Positions 1 to 5,984 of a stretch of DNA of 5,984 nt are shown piece after piece (positions within the stretch are counted from its first letter, which is position 1; each line of letters begins with the position of its first letter). The stretch is from an uncultured Lachnospiraceae bacterium. Lineage in GTDB: Bacteria; Bacillota_A; Clostridia; Lachnospirales; Lachnospiraceae. The notes under the pieces were generated by a model. It had not been told where the DNA came from and made no database searches. It saw only the letters and a program-made list of their open reading frames with translations. The translations under genes were made by a program, and so were the position numbers. The stretch lies in assembly GCA_947175285.1 (NCBI GenBank), contig CAMWMM010000336.1:1-5984 (forward strand). The letters run 5' to 3'.

Positions 1-8
1 GGATCAAG

Positions 9-1451
9 ATGAATTTTTCTATTATCAGATATATTTTGTTTCGTGTTTTGGAATTTGCGGCTGTTTTTCTGACACTTCCCTGTCTGGTTGCACTTATTTA
101 CAGAGAAAAAGCCGGATTTGCTTTTGCAATCGTGATGATCGCCTGTTTTCTGGTGGCGGAAATCGGAACCCAATGGAAGCCGAAGAGTAAGTTTTTCTAT
201 GCGCGAGAGGGCGTTGTTACGGTTTCTTTGACATGGATTATATTGAGTATTGTCAGTGCGCTGCCTTTTTATTTGAGCGGGGAGATTCCCGGTTTTGCAG
301 ATGCGCTTTTTGAGTCGATTTCCGGACTGACAACGACCGGAGGCAGTATTCTGCCGGATGTAGAGTCACTTTCTAAGTGTGTGCAGTTCTGGAGGCTTTT
401 TACGCATTGGATTGGCGGTATGGGAGTGCTTGTTTTAGTTATTGCGGTACTGCCGCTTTCCGGCGGTTATAACATGCATCTGATGCGGGCGGAAAGCCCG
501 GGTCCCACCGTAGGCAAGCTGGTTCCGAGAGTACAGGCGACAGCGAAGATACTTTATGCTATTTATATCGGCATTACGCTTTTACAGATGATTGTGTTAA
601 AGGCAGCAGGTATGAGCGTGTATGATTCCATCGTACTTTCTTTTTCCACTATGGGAACCGGAGGCTTTGGTATTTTGAATGACAGCGCCGGAAGCTATAC
701 GACGGCGGTGCAGATTATTCTCCTTGTTTTTATGATATTAGGCGGAATGAACTTCAATGTCTATTATCTGCTTCTTGTGGCAAGAAAGCCGAAAGACGCC
801 TTAAAGCATGAGGAGGCAAGAACATATTTATTGTTGCTGTTTGGTGCGGCAGCATTGATTACATGGAATATCAGGGGATATTATGGCAGTATGGCGACAG
901 CCTTTAAAGATGCGTTGTTTCAGGTTGCCTCATTAGGAAGCAGTACCGGTTTTTCCACAACGGATTTTGATTTGTGGCCGGAATTTTCCAAAGCAGTTCT
1001 TATCATCGTCATGGCAATCGGCGCATGCGCGGGCAGTACGGGCGGCGGCTTTAAAGTATCCCGTGTGATGATTTTAATACAGGATATGAGAAAGGAACTG
1101 ATTCGGGTTGTTCATCCGCAGATTGTTAAAAAACCGCATTTAGAGGGAAGAGCAGTGGATGATGAGACAGCGGCTTCGATTCATTCCTACCTGATTATTT
1201 ATCTGGTTATTTTTCTTGTTTCATTTTTGCTTTTGTCAATGGACAAGTATGATTTGACAACGAATGTTACTGCTGTTTTGGCGAACTTAAATAATACGGG
1301 ACCGGGTCTTCATGCGGTCGGACCGACATGCAATTACGGTGAATATAGTCTATTTTCCAAGCTGGTATTGATGTTTGATATGCTGACAGGGCGGTTGGAA
1401 CTATTGCCGATGCTGCTTTTGTTTGCGCCCAAAACATGGAAAAAATATTGA
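9..1451 (+). CDS. trkH: TrkH-family potassium uptake protein (membrane subunit)
   Basis: This is the K+-translocating integral membrane subunit of a Trk/Ktr-type potassium uptake system, 480 residues, close to the usual TrkH length. The four pore-loop repeats of the family are visible: SGLTTTGG at 105-112, STMGTGGFG at 213-221, SSTGFSTTD at 311-319 and NNTGPGL at 428-434; the filter glycines are probably G111, G219, G314 and G431. Other family hallmarks are HWIGGMGVLVL (133-143), the GSTGGGFKV segment (342-350) and GRLELLPML near the C-terminus (461-469). Hydrophobic helices occupy most of the chain, for example about 10-31, 69-89, 133-150, 178-198, 233-257, 328-345, 393-410 and 450-472. In this family the pore works with a cytoplasmic NAD/ATP-binding TrkA/KtrA ring; no such gene is in the window, and it may lie just to the left. 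The ATG at 9 is preceded by GGA at 1-3, a likely remnant of the ribosome site. A KtrB label is possible, but length and motifs favour TrkH. Confidence 0.95.
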   Translation: MNFSIIRYILFRVLEFAAVFLTLPCLVALIYREKAGFAFAIVMIACFLVAEIGTQWKPKSKFFYAREGVVTVSLTWIILSIVSALPFYLSGEIPGFADALFESISGLTTTGGSILPDVESLSKCVQFWRLFTHWIGGMGVLVLVIAVLPLSGGYNMHLMRAESPGPTVGKLVPRVQATAKILYAIYIGITLLQMIVLKAAGMSVYDSIVLSFSTMGTGGFGILNDSAGSYTTAVQIILLVFMILGGMNFNVYYLLLVARKPKDALKHEEARTYLLLLFGAAALITWNIRGYYGSMATAFKDALFQVASLGSSTGFSTTDFDLWPEFSKAVLIIVMAIGACAGSTGGGFKVSRVMILIQDMRKELIRVVHPQIVKKPHLEGRAVDDETAASIHSYLIIYLVIFLVSFLLLSMDKYDLTTNVTAVLANLNNTGPGLHAVGPTCNYGEYSLFSKLVLMFDMLTGRLELLPMLLLFAPKTWKKY

Positions 1452-1463
1452 GTAAAATAGAAC

Positions 1464-1468
1464 GGGAG
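1464..1468 (+). promoter_or_regulatory. Ribosome binding site of the NdpA-family gene
   Basis: GGGAG lies 10 bases before the ATG at 1479, within the 27-base gap after the TrkH stop codon. The spacing is slightly long but usable. The site supports ATG 1479 as the start, and no independent promoter is evident in the gap. Confidence 0.6.
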
Positions 1469-1478
1469 TTTACGAAAG

Positions 1479-2498
1479 ATGGTAAAAGAAAATATCAGAA
1501 TCAGAAAAGTTATCGTACACATAATGGATTCTACAATAGGAATGCCTGTTTTATCCGATACGGAATTGGAATACGGCTCGGAACTTGCTGATTTTGTCAA
1601 AGAACATATTGCGAAAATCAGCTCGGGAGACGATGCAAAGGAGTGCCGGTTTTATCAGGAGGAATCGGAAGTTTATCATATTCTGGAACAGTATGCGGAC
1701 GAGTCTTTTGTCGATATCAGTAAGGATATTGCCACTCTTTTATACGATATTATGAGCAGTAATATTGATATTCCGGCAGCGGATTTGATGGTTGTGCGCT
1801 TTCAATATGATGCGGAAGAGTATCTTGCACTGCTTAAAATGAATTATAAATCGCTCTATACCCATAGAACGATGCCATTGGAAGAGGGCAACAGCAATGA
1901 AATCATCCGCCACAAGTCCATCCTGCCGTCGGAAAGCCAGCGTCTTACGGAGGCGGCTATTATCAGACTGGACGATTTGGCGGTCTGGACGGTTGAGAGA
2001 AAGTATGAAGTAAACGGCGAAAAGACGAATTATTTTTCTTTCCTCTTTTTGAAATGCAGTTCCCATCTTTCCCACAAGTCCAAGCTTTCTATTGTAAACA
2101 GGGCGATTGAGGGCGTCCAGAAAGAGGGATATGATGAGACTGAGCGTTTTTCCAGACAGATGGAGGCAAAGCGTGTCATACAGGAAGAAATAGAGGAAAA
2201 CGGCGGTTTTACCGTAGAGGAAATTGCAGAGAAGATTTTCTATGAAAAACCGGAATTAAAAGTTGCTTTTCAGGATAAAATGGAAAAGTACGATATGGTA
2301 AAAGAAGAAATTAAGCCGCAGAGTGAAAATACGGTTAAAAAATATCAAAGCCAGCATTTATATACGGACACCGGTATTGAAATCAAGATTCCGATGGAGC
2401 AGTATAAAAACCCGAGAAGTGTGGAGTTTATAACCAATCCGGACGGAACGGTTTCAGTGTTAATTAAGAATATTGAGCATTTGGAAGCAAAGATGTAG
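1479..2498 (+). CDS. Nucleoid-associated protein, NdpA/YejK family (PF04245-like)
   Basis: This soluble 339-residue protein has no signal peptide or membrane segment and resembles the 37-kDa nucleoid-associated protein family (E. coli YejK/NdpA), whose members bind DNA or associate with the nucleoid; the molecular role is poorly defined. Visible family-like features are the N-terminal strand IRKVIVHIMD (8-17), the segment ending in EEYLALLKMNY (113-123) that matches the family's conserved 'LLKld' region, NYFSFLFLKCS (184-194) matching the 'yFs.FLGc' region, and a C-terminal beta unit with DTGIEIKIPMEQY (297-309) followed by ITNPDGTVSVLIKNI (318-332). A charged, helix-prone stretch lies at about 215-285. 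Its length is typical of the family (E. coli YejK is about 335 residues). It sits 27 bases after TrkH and 33 bases before the next gene, consistent with an operon. The family assignment comes from motif recognition; a role in DNA organisation here is inferred from the family only. Confidence 0.84.
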   Translation: MVKENIRIRKVIVHIMDSTIGMPVLSDTELEYGSELADFVKEHIAKISSGDDAKECRFYQEESEVYHILEQYADESFVDISKDIATLLYDIMSSNIDIPAADLMVVRFQYDAEEYLALLKMNYKSLYTHRTMPLEEGNSNEIIRHKSILPSESQRLTEAAIIRLDDLAVWTVERKYEVNGEKTNYFSFLFLKCSSHLSHKSKLSIVNRAIEGVQKEGYDETERFSRQMEAKRVIQEEIEENGGFTVEEIAEKIFYEKPELKVAFQDKMEKYDMVKEEIKPQSENTVKKYQSQHLYTDTGIEIKIPMEQYKNPRSVEFITNPDGTVSVLIKNIEHLEAKM

Positions 2499-2522
2499 GA
2501 TTACATATTAGGTAGAGTGAGT

Positions 2523-2526
2523 GGAG
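2523..2526 (+). promoter_or_regulatory. Ribosome binding site that decides the start of the Mbeg1-like gene
   Basis: GGAG lies 5 bases before the ATG at 2532, a near-ideal spacing. An in-frame GTG at 2517 would add five residues (SGAS preceded by the initiator), but it has only a weak GG-containing sequence ahead of it, and the GGAG would then fall inside the coding region. The ATG is therefore preferred. Confidence 0.65.
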
Positions 2527-2531
2527 CGTCT

Positions 2532-3653
2532 ATGGGAACAATTATTGATTATATCAAGGAATATGGCGATTATACATTCCGGGAGAAACCGCTTTGTGAG
2601 GTTGACAGTCTGATTTTGTGTCAGTTTGCTTATCTGAAATTTGAGGGACTGGTGCCGGATATTGAAGAAGAAGCTGACGCTGTGGATATGCAGTATTTAC
2701 TCAGCAATAAGGACGATGACGTTTTTTTCCATGCTACGGAATGGTATCGGAAGAGAAATACGGAGCTTTTCCTTGCAATGGCAAATAGCAAGCGTTTTGG
2801 AACGATGAAAGTTGAGAATTATGTAAACCAAGTGGAGGTAGAGAAAGAGAGCCAGTTCTCAGCGATTACCTGCCGGCTTGGAGACGGCACTTACTATATT
2901 GCATACCGCGGTACGGATGAAAGTATGATAGGATGGAAAGAAGATTTGAATCTGGCTTTTTCCGAGCCTGTACCGGGTCAGGTCATGGCTGTGGACTATC
3001 TGAATCGGGCAGCGGAAAAGATAGAGCAGCCGTTTTATATAGGCGGACATTCCAAAGGCGGCAATCTGGCGGTTTATGCCGCTATGAACTGCGAGAAGCC
3101 GATACAGGACAGGATTATTGCCATTTTCAATCATGACAGCCCGGGATTCCGTCCGGAAGTGAAAGAAAAATGCGGTTATGATAAGATTGAAAGCAAAATC
3201 CGCAGAACGGTTCCCCGTTCGTCTTTAGTGGGTATGCTTCTTGACTGTGAGGGCAGTTACCGGGTTGTGGGAAGCAAAAGCATCGGTCTGGCGCAGCATG
3301 ACCCCTATTCCTGGAGGGTAGAAAAAGATGATTTCCAGATTGTAGAACATGTTCATTCCCATACTATGTTCATGGACACTGCGCTTAATGATTGGATATT
3401 GTCATTAAATCAGGAGCAGATGCATATTTTTATAGATACTCTTTTCGATGTGATACAGGCATCGGAAGCGGATAATCTGATAGATTTTCTTGCCAACTGG
3501 AAAAGGAGCATCCAGGGCATTATGGCAGCAGTCAAAAATGTGGATGCGGATGCCCTGGCAGTTATGAATGATATTATGAAAGCATTGTTCGATATGCTGT
3601 CGCAGCATGCAAAAGAGGAACTTCAGAGCAAATATTTAAAAAATAAGACATAA
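2532..3653 (+). CDS. DUF2974 / Mbeg1-like alpha/beta-hydrolase
   Basis: A 373-residue cytoplasmic protein resembling the Mbeg1-like (DUF2974) family, a lipase-class-3-like branch of alpha/beta hydrolases common in Firmicutes and with no well-established substrate. The N-terminus (TIIDYIKEYGDYTF, then EVDSLILCQFAYLKFEG) is characteristic. YRGTDES around 125-131 (R126-G-T-D129) resembles the oxyanion segment of class 3 lipases. The nucleophile elbow GGHSKGGN places the likely catalytic serine at S174. Candidate acid and base residues are D202 in NHDSPGF and H256 in AQHDPYSW; H273, H275 and H277 in the following EHVHSHT are alternatives. No signal peptide or membrane segment is seen, so it probably acts inside the cell. 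The start at ATG 2532 is chosen over the in-frame GTG at 2517 because of the GGAG five bases upstream. It is the last gene of the plus-strand unit, and its final 80 bases are shared with the opposite-strand hydrolase gene. An esterase or lipase activity is inferred; the substrate is unknown. Confidence 0.86.
   Translation: MGTIIDYIKEYGDYTFREKPLCEVDSLILCQFAYLKFEGLVPDIEEEADAVDMQYLLSNKDDDVFFHATEWYRKRNTELFLAMANSKRFGTMKVENYVNQVEVEKESQFSAITCRLGDGTYYIAYRGTDESMIGWKEDLNLAFSEPVPGQVMAVDYLNRAAEKIEQPFYIGGHSKGGNLAVYAAMNCEKPIQDRIIAIFNHDSPGFRPEVKEKCGYDKIESKIRRTVPRSSLVGMLLDCEGSYRVVGSKSIGLAQHDPYSWRVEKDDFQIVEHVHSHTMFMDTALNDWILSLNQEQMHIFIDTLFDVIQASEADNLIDFLANWKRSIQGIMAAVKNVDADALAVMNDIMKALFDMLSQHAKEELQSKYLKNKT
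3574..3653. other. Tail-to-tail overlap of two convergent genes
   Basis: The last 26 codons plus stop of the plus-strand Mbeg1-like gene (stop TAA 3651-3653) and the last 26 codons plus stop of the minus-strand C26 hydrolase gene (stop TAA, read from 3576 to 3574) share these 80 bases. In this register first codon positions face each other, and each wobble position faces a second position of the other gene, so silent changes are restricted. Both frames are open and each continues from a well-supported domain, so the overlap is real at the sequence level; its biological effect is not shown. Confidence 0.85.
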
Positions 3654-4263
3654 GTTCCGCTCCGCCTTTATCCATGATACGTTCCGGATGCCATTGGACG
3701 GCAAAAATCGGGAGTTCCTGATGGACAATGGCTTCTATAATGCCGTCATGTGACTGACAGACAGGAATGAGTTTTTTACCGGGATGTTCAATGGACTGAT
3801 GATGGGCGGAATTGACAAATGCGCTGTTTCCATATATCTGATAGAAAAAATCGGTGCGGCTGCATCCGGTATGATATACATAATGAAAACGGTCATTGCC
3901 GTTCCACTCATGCGTGGCGGCATTTTTTATGTGCTGACAGATAGTGCCGCCGAAATGTACATTAATGATTTGAAGCCCTTTACAGATACCCAGTATGGGC
4001 TTTTTCCATTTGATAAACAAATCCAGCATTTGCAACTGTAAAATATCCAGTTCCGTATCAATCTTGCGGGAACCATGATTTTGCTGTCCGAAAAAAGCAG
4101 GGGTAATATCACCGCCGCCGGGCAGTATCAGACCGTCGCAGTCCATACATTGTTCCGTGTCAAGACAGGTGAGCGAATGCGCCCCCAGTTTGTGCAGCGC
4201 CTTTTCATAATTGACAGTATCAGGGGTACGTCCTGCGATGGCAATAGAAAGAGATGAATACAT
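3574..4263 (-). CDS. Gamma-glutamyl-gamma-aminobutyrate hydrolase family protein (peptidase C26, class I GATase fold)
   Basis: A 229-residue soluble enzyme of the class I glutamine amidotransferase-like fold, of the PuuD/peptidase C26 kind, which cleaves gamma-glutamyl amide bonds. Motifs in order: LILPGGGDITP (45-55), the nucleophile elbow ILGICKGLQ (90-98) with catalytic C94, NSAHHQSI (151-158) typical of PuuD-like hydrolases, and the HPE of the catalytic pair (H192, E194) in VQWHPER. All three triad residues are present, so it should be active. The ATG at 4263 has GAGG seven bases upstream. The recognisable domain seems to end near residue 211, and a tail of about 18 residues runs into the overlap with the opposite gene. 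It follows the GGDEF gene by 32 bases on the same strand and is probably co-transcribed. PuuD acts on gamma-glutamyl-GABA in putrescine breakdown, but no other putrescine gene is seen here, so the exact substrate (gamma-Glu-GABA or another gamma-glutamyl compound) is uncertain. Confidence 0.91.
   Translation of the reverse strand: MYSSLSIAIAGRTPDTVNYEKALHKLGAHSLTCLDTEQCMDCDGLILPGGGDITPAFFGQQNHGSRKIDTELDILQLQMLDLFIKWKKPILGICKGLQIINVHFGGTICQHIKNAATHEWNGNDRFHYVYHTGCSRTDFFYQIYGNSAFVNSAHHQSIEHPGKKLIPVCQSHDGIIEAIVHQELPIFAVQWHPERIMDKGGAELMSYFLNICSEVPLLHAATAYRTMLS
3617..3658. repeat. Inverted repeat bracketing the Mbeg1-like stop codon
   Basis: GGAACTT (3617-3623) and AAGTTCC (3652-3658) form a perfect 7-bp inverted repeat, extendable to 9 of 10 pairs, around a 28-base A/T-rich loop that contains the palindrome AAATATTT (3630-3637). 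The loop is long for an intrinsic terminator. No T-run follows on the plus strand; on the minus strand the second arm is followed by TCTTTT, but this is still inside the C26 coding region. It may be a weak RNA structure or chance. Confidence 0.3.
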
Positions 4264-4270
4264 GGCAAAA

Positions 4271-4274
4271 CCTC
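4271..4274 (-). promoter_or_regulatory. Ribosome binding site of the C26 hydrolase gene
   Basis: CCTC on the plus strand reads GAGG on the minus strand, seven bases ahead of the ATG at 4263. It lies within the 32-base gap after the GGDEF gene. No promoter or terminator is recognisable in this gap, which supports co-transcription. Confidence 0.65.
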
Positions 4275-4295
4275 GATAAGGGAGATTATATTGTA

Positions 4296-5984
4296 TTATA
4301 TGCCTTGTTGTTTCATTTGTTTCTTTGTCTCATACATGCGGTCATCCGCAAGCTGGTATATCTTTTCAATATCATATTCTTTGGGAGTACAGGAAGCACA
4401 GCCGTATGCGATAGACATATTTAAATCGTTTACCTCCTGATTTTTACGGTCGATGTTGGAGTGGAATAATGATAACAGGCGGTCAATTTTCTCCTGTTCG
4501 GCTGTTTCAATGATAGAGATAAATTCATCTCCGCCCATTCTTGCCACAATGCCGTGTTTCTCAAATGTTTCCGAAATCACATCCGCCGCGCTTTTGATTA
4601 ATATATCCCCTTTTGCATGCCCATAAGTATCATTGACGGTTTTCAGGTTATTTAAGTCAAAACAGATAACCGTGTAATCCGGGTTTTCCGAATCTTTTAT
4701 TTTATTCATGTATTCTATACAGTAACGGCGGTTGTGGATTTGAGTCAATTCATCCGTATAGGCGCTTTTAATCAGAAAATTACGCTCTGCTTCCTGCATA
4801 ATTTTCTGCGTCATTTCAAAGTAAAAAGAACCGATTAAGATGAAGATGAAAATAACAAGCCCAAACGAGGTTACTCCCCGTAATGAGAGAACATTGCTGC
4901 CCATATAACGATTGATGCTGTAGCTGATTAAGTCATAGGAAACGCAGACAGCGACTAACAGCATACCCACCAGAAAAAGCCGGTCGTTTGCGCGGCTGGA
5001 TTTAAAGCTCAGTATCTCTATGATGATAAAGTATAAAAGAGAACATACAATCAGTACCTGCATATACTTTAGTGTTGCGGCACAGTGTACGGTGTCGGTT
5101 GTATGAAGCCCAATCATAATGCATGTAGCAACGATATGGATTGTGGAAAGAGTCCAATAACATACTTTAAACATTTTTTTCTCCAATTTTGCCACATCAT
5201 ACCACAGATAGACAATCAGTGGAAGCGGGGCAAGATAAAGCGTCAGATATTCCAATAAGGATATGGAATACAGCGGCATGGAGAAAATGGAAATAACATT
5301 GTAGTAGCATAATGTCCACAAGCCTGTACAAATAGAGAAAAGTGAAATACAAAGCATCCGGATATATTTTCCGGAAAAAGTCAGGGCAAATATTGTGATA
5401 AGACAGGTCATAAGCCCAAAGATAAATAAAAAGCAGCCTAAGAACATGGGCATCCTGTTTTCCGTCAACAAGATACGGTAAGCATTCTGCCACTCGTAAA
5501 TGCGGACAGGGTCAAATGAGGAAAAGGCTTTATTTTCAGCCAGTGTGAACTGAATCGTTAACTCTTTTCCCTGATATGCCTCGGGAAAATTGACAAACAG
5601 ATAGCCGCTGCCGACTGTCTTATTTTTCGTCATTCTGTCGTAACCATATTGATAGACAGGTTTTTCGTTAATCAAAACCGACACGGCGGTCTGTCTGATA
5701 TGTAAGCGCAGTGTGCCCTCCGTAATATCCCAGTTATCGGGAAGAGTGCGCTTCATTGTAATTTTTGTTCCTTTATTCACGGCGTCGAACTTGAAAGTAT
5801 CTAAAGAAACATCGTGGTAGGCGTCATTTCCGATAGTGATATCCCATGAATCATTTAATGAAATATAATTTAATATGGAAGAATAGTCCTGGGAAAAAAG
5901 GTTATCTATTTTCGGCAGCCAGAATATAATGCTGGCAAGTGCGTATACAACACATATTATCTGCAATATTAATTTCTTGGTAAT
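4296..5984 (-). CDS. Membrane GGDEF-domain protein, probable diguanylate cyclase (5' end outside window)
   Basis: A probable sensor enzyme that makes cyclic di-GMP from two GTP at the membrane. Residues are numbered from the TTG codon at 5966. Order: an N-terminal hydrophobic segment (to about 17), a beta-rich presumably extracytoplasmic region (about 21-172) resembling the jelly-roll sensor of 7TMR-DISM proteins, about seven membrane helices (roughly 173-195, 201-222, 233-254, 266-287, 301-320, 328-350, 364-384), a short linker helix, then the GGDEF domain. This domain starts at DELTQIHNRR (405-414) and carries FDLNNLK (metal-binding D437), NDTYGH (N445), D454 and an exact GGDEF at 478-482, so activity is expected. 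The usual inhibitory RxxD is replaced by E469-K-H-G472. No EAL or HD-GYP domain follows. TTG 5966 is a doubtful start: six more in-frame codons (I-T-K-K-L-I) run to the edge with no stop and extend a signal-anchor-like segment, so the real start is probably beyond 5984. The C26 gene follows 32 bases downstream. Confidence 0.92.
   Translation of the reverse strand: MTKKLILQIICVVYALASIIFWLPKIDNLFSQDYSSILNYISLNDSWDITIGNDAYHDVSLDTFKFDAVNKGTKITMKRTLPDNWDITEGTLRLHIRQTAVSVLINEKPVYQYGYDRMTKNKTVGSGYLFVNFPEAYQGKELTIQFTLAENKAFSSFDPVRIYEWQNAYRILLTENRMPMFLGCFLFIFGLMTCLITIFALTFSGKYIRMLCISLFSICTGLWTLCYYNVISIFSMPLYSISLLEYLTLYLAPLPLIVYLWYDVAKLEKKMFKVCYWTLSTIHIVATCIMIGLHTTDTVHCAATLKYMQVLIVCSLLYFIIIEILSFKSSRANDRLFLVGMLLVAVCVSYDLISYSINRYMGSNVLSLRGVTSFGLVIFIFILIGSFYFEMTQKIMQEAERNFLIKSAYTDELTQIHNRRYCIEYMNKIKDSENPDYTVICFDLNNLKTVNDTYGHAKGDILIKSAADVISETFEKHGIVARMGGDEFISIIETAEQEKIDRLLSLFHSNIDRKNQEVNDLNMSIAYGCASCTPKEYDIEKIYQLADDRMYETKKQMKQQGI

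Noticed and set aside
1021..1030. Ten-base palindrome GCGCATGCGC
   Set aside because: It encodes the conserved G-A-C-A stretch of TrkH and stands alone with no second copy or operator context.
1334..1600. Minus-strand open frame of 88 codons across the trkH/ndpA junction
   Set aside because: It lies antisense to two well-supported genes, shows no recognisable domain, and has no convincing ribosome site.
1740..2075. Minus-strand open frame of 111 codons inside the NdpA-family gene
   Set aside because: It is fully antisense to a family-supported gene, and its translation is low in complexity and unlike known proteins.
2473..2501. Possible promoter ahead of the Mbeg1-like gene (TTGAGC, 17 bases, TAGGAT)
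   Set aside because: Each box matches only about four of six consensus bases, and the -35 lies in the preceding gene's coding end; this is expected by chance in A/T-rich DNA.
2859..3136. Open frames on both strands inside the Mbeg1-like gene
   Set aside because: They are alternative-frame readings of the GHSKGG region and have no domain signal of their own.
3594..3608. Hairpin ATGCTG-TCG-CAGCAT as an intrinsic terminator
   Set aside because: The stem is only 6 bp and no T-run follows on either strand; it lies inside both coding regions.
3735..4257. Several short open frames on both strands inside the C26 gene
   Set aside because: The catalytic Cys-His-Glu motifs are all in the annotated minus-strand frame; the others are shadows.
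5197..5493. Minus-strand open frame of 98 codons within the membrane part of the GGDEF gene
   Set aside because: It is an out-of-frame reading of the helix-coding region; its leucine- and tyrosine-rich translation reflects hydrophobic codons in another frame.

Overview
The window looks like chromosomal DNA from an anaerobic, low-to-middle GC Firmicute, most likely a Clostridia member of the Lachnospiraceae type. This rests on the style of the proteins (a TrkH potassium transporter, a Firmicute-type NdpA-family protein, an Mbeg1-like hydrolase, a 7TM GGDEF protein), strong Shine-Dalgarno sites and tight gene spacing. It is an inference from protein character, not a taxonomic assignment. I see no rRNA, tRNA, insertion sequence, CRISPR array or phage gene.

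Left half, plus strand (9-3653): three genes in one direction with gaps of about 27 and 33 bases, probably one transcription unit. They encode a TrkH-family potassium uptake membrane subunit, a 37-kDa nucleoid-associated (NdpA/YejK-family) protein, and a DUF2974/Mbeg1-like alpha/beta hydrolase with a GHSKGG nucleophile elbow. The regulatory partner TrkA is not in the window and may lie to the left. The three products have no obvious shared pathway, so the grouping is worth a neighbourhood check.

Right half, minus strand (5984-3574): a membrane GGDEF protein (extracytoplasmic beta-rich domain, about seven membrane helices, intact GGDEF diguanylate cyclase domain with a degenerate product-inhibition site) lies 32 bases upstream of a class I glutamine amidotransferase-like gamma-glutamyl hydrolase (peptidase C26), probably in one transcript. 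The GGDEF reading frame is open to the right edge, so its true start is probably outside the window.

The two units converge, and the ends of the hydrolase genes overlap tail to tail by 80 bases (3574-3653), with no convincing intrinsic terminator for either strand. There is no gene-free stretch longer than 35 bases. All families are recognisable. I found no clear evidence of a wholly new system; the most unusual points are the 3' overlap, the trkH-ndpA-Mbeg1 grouping and the I-site-less 7TM cyclase.
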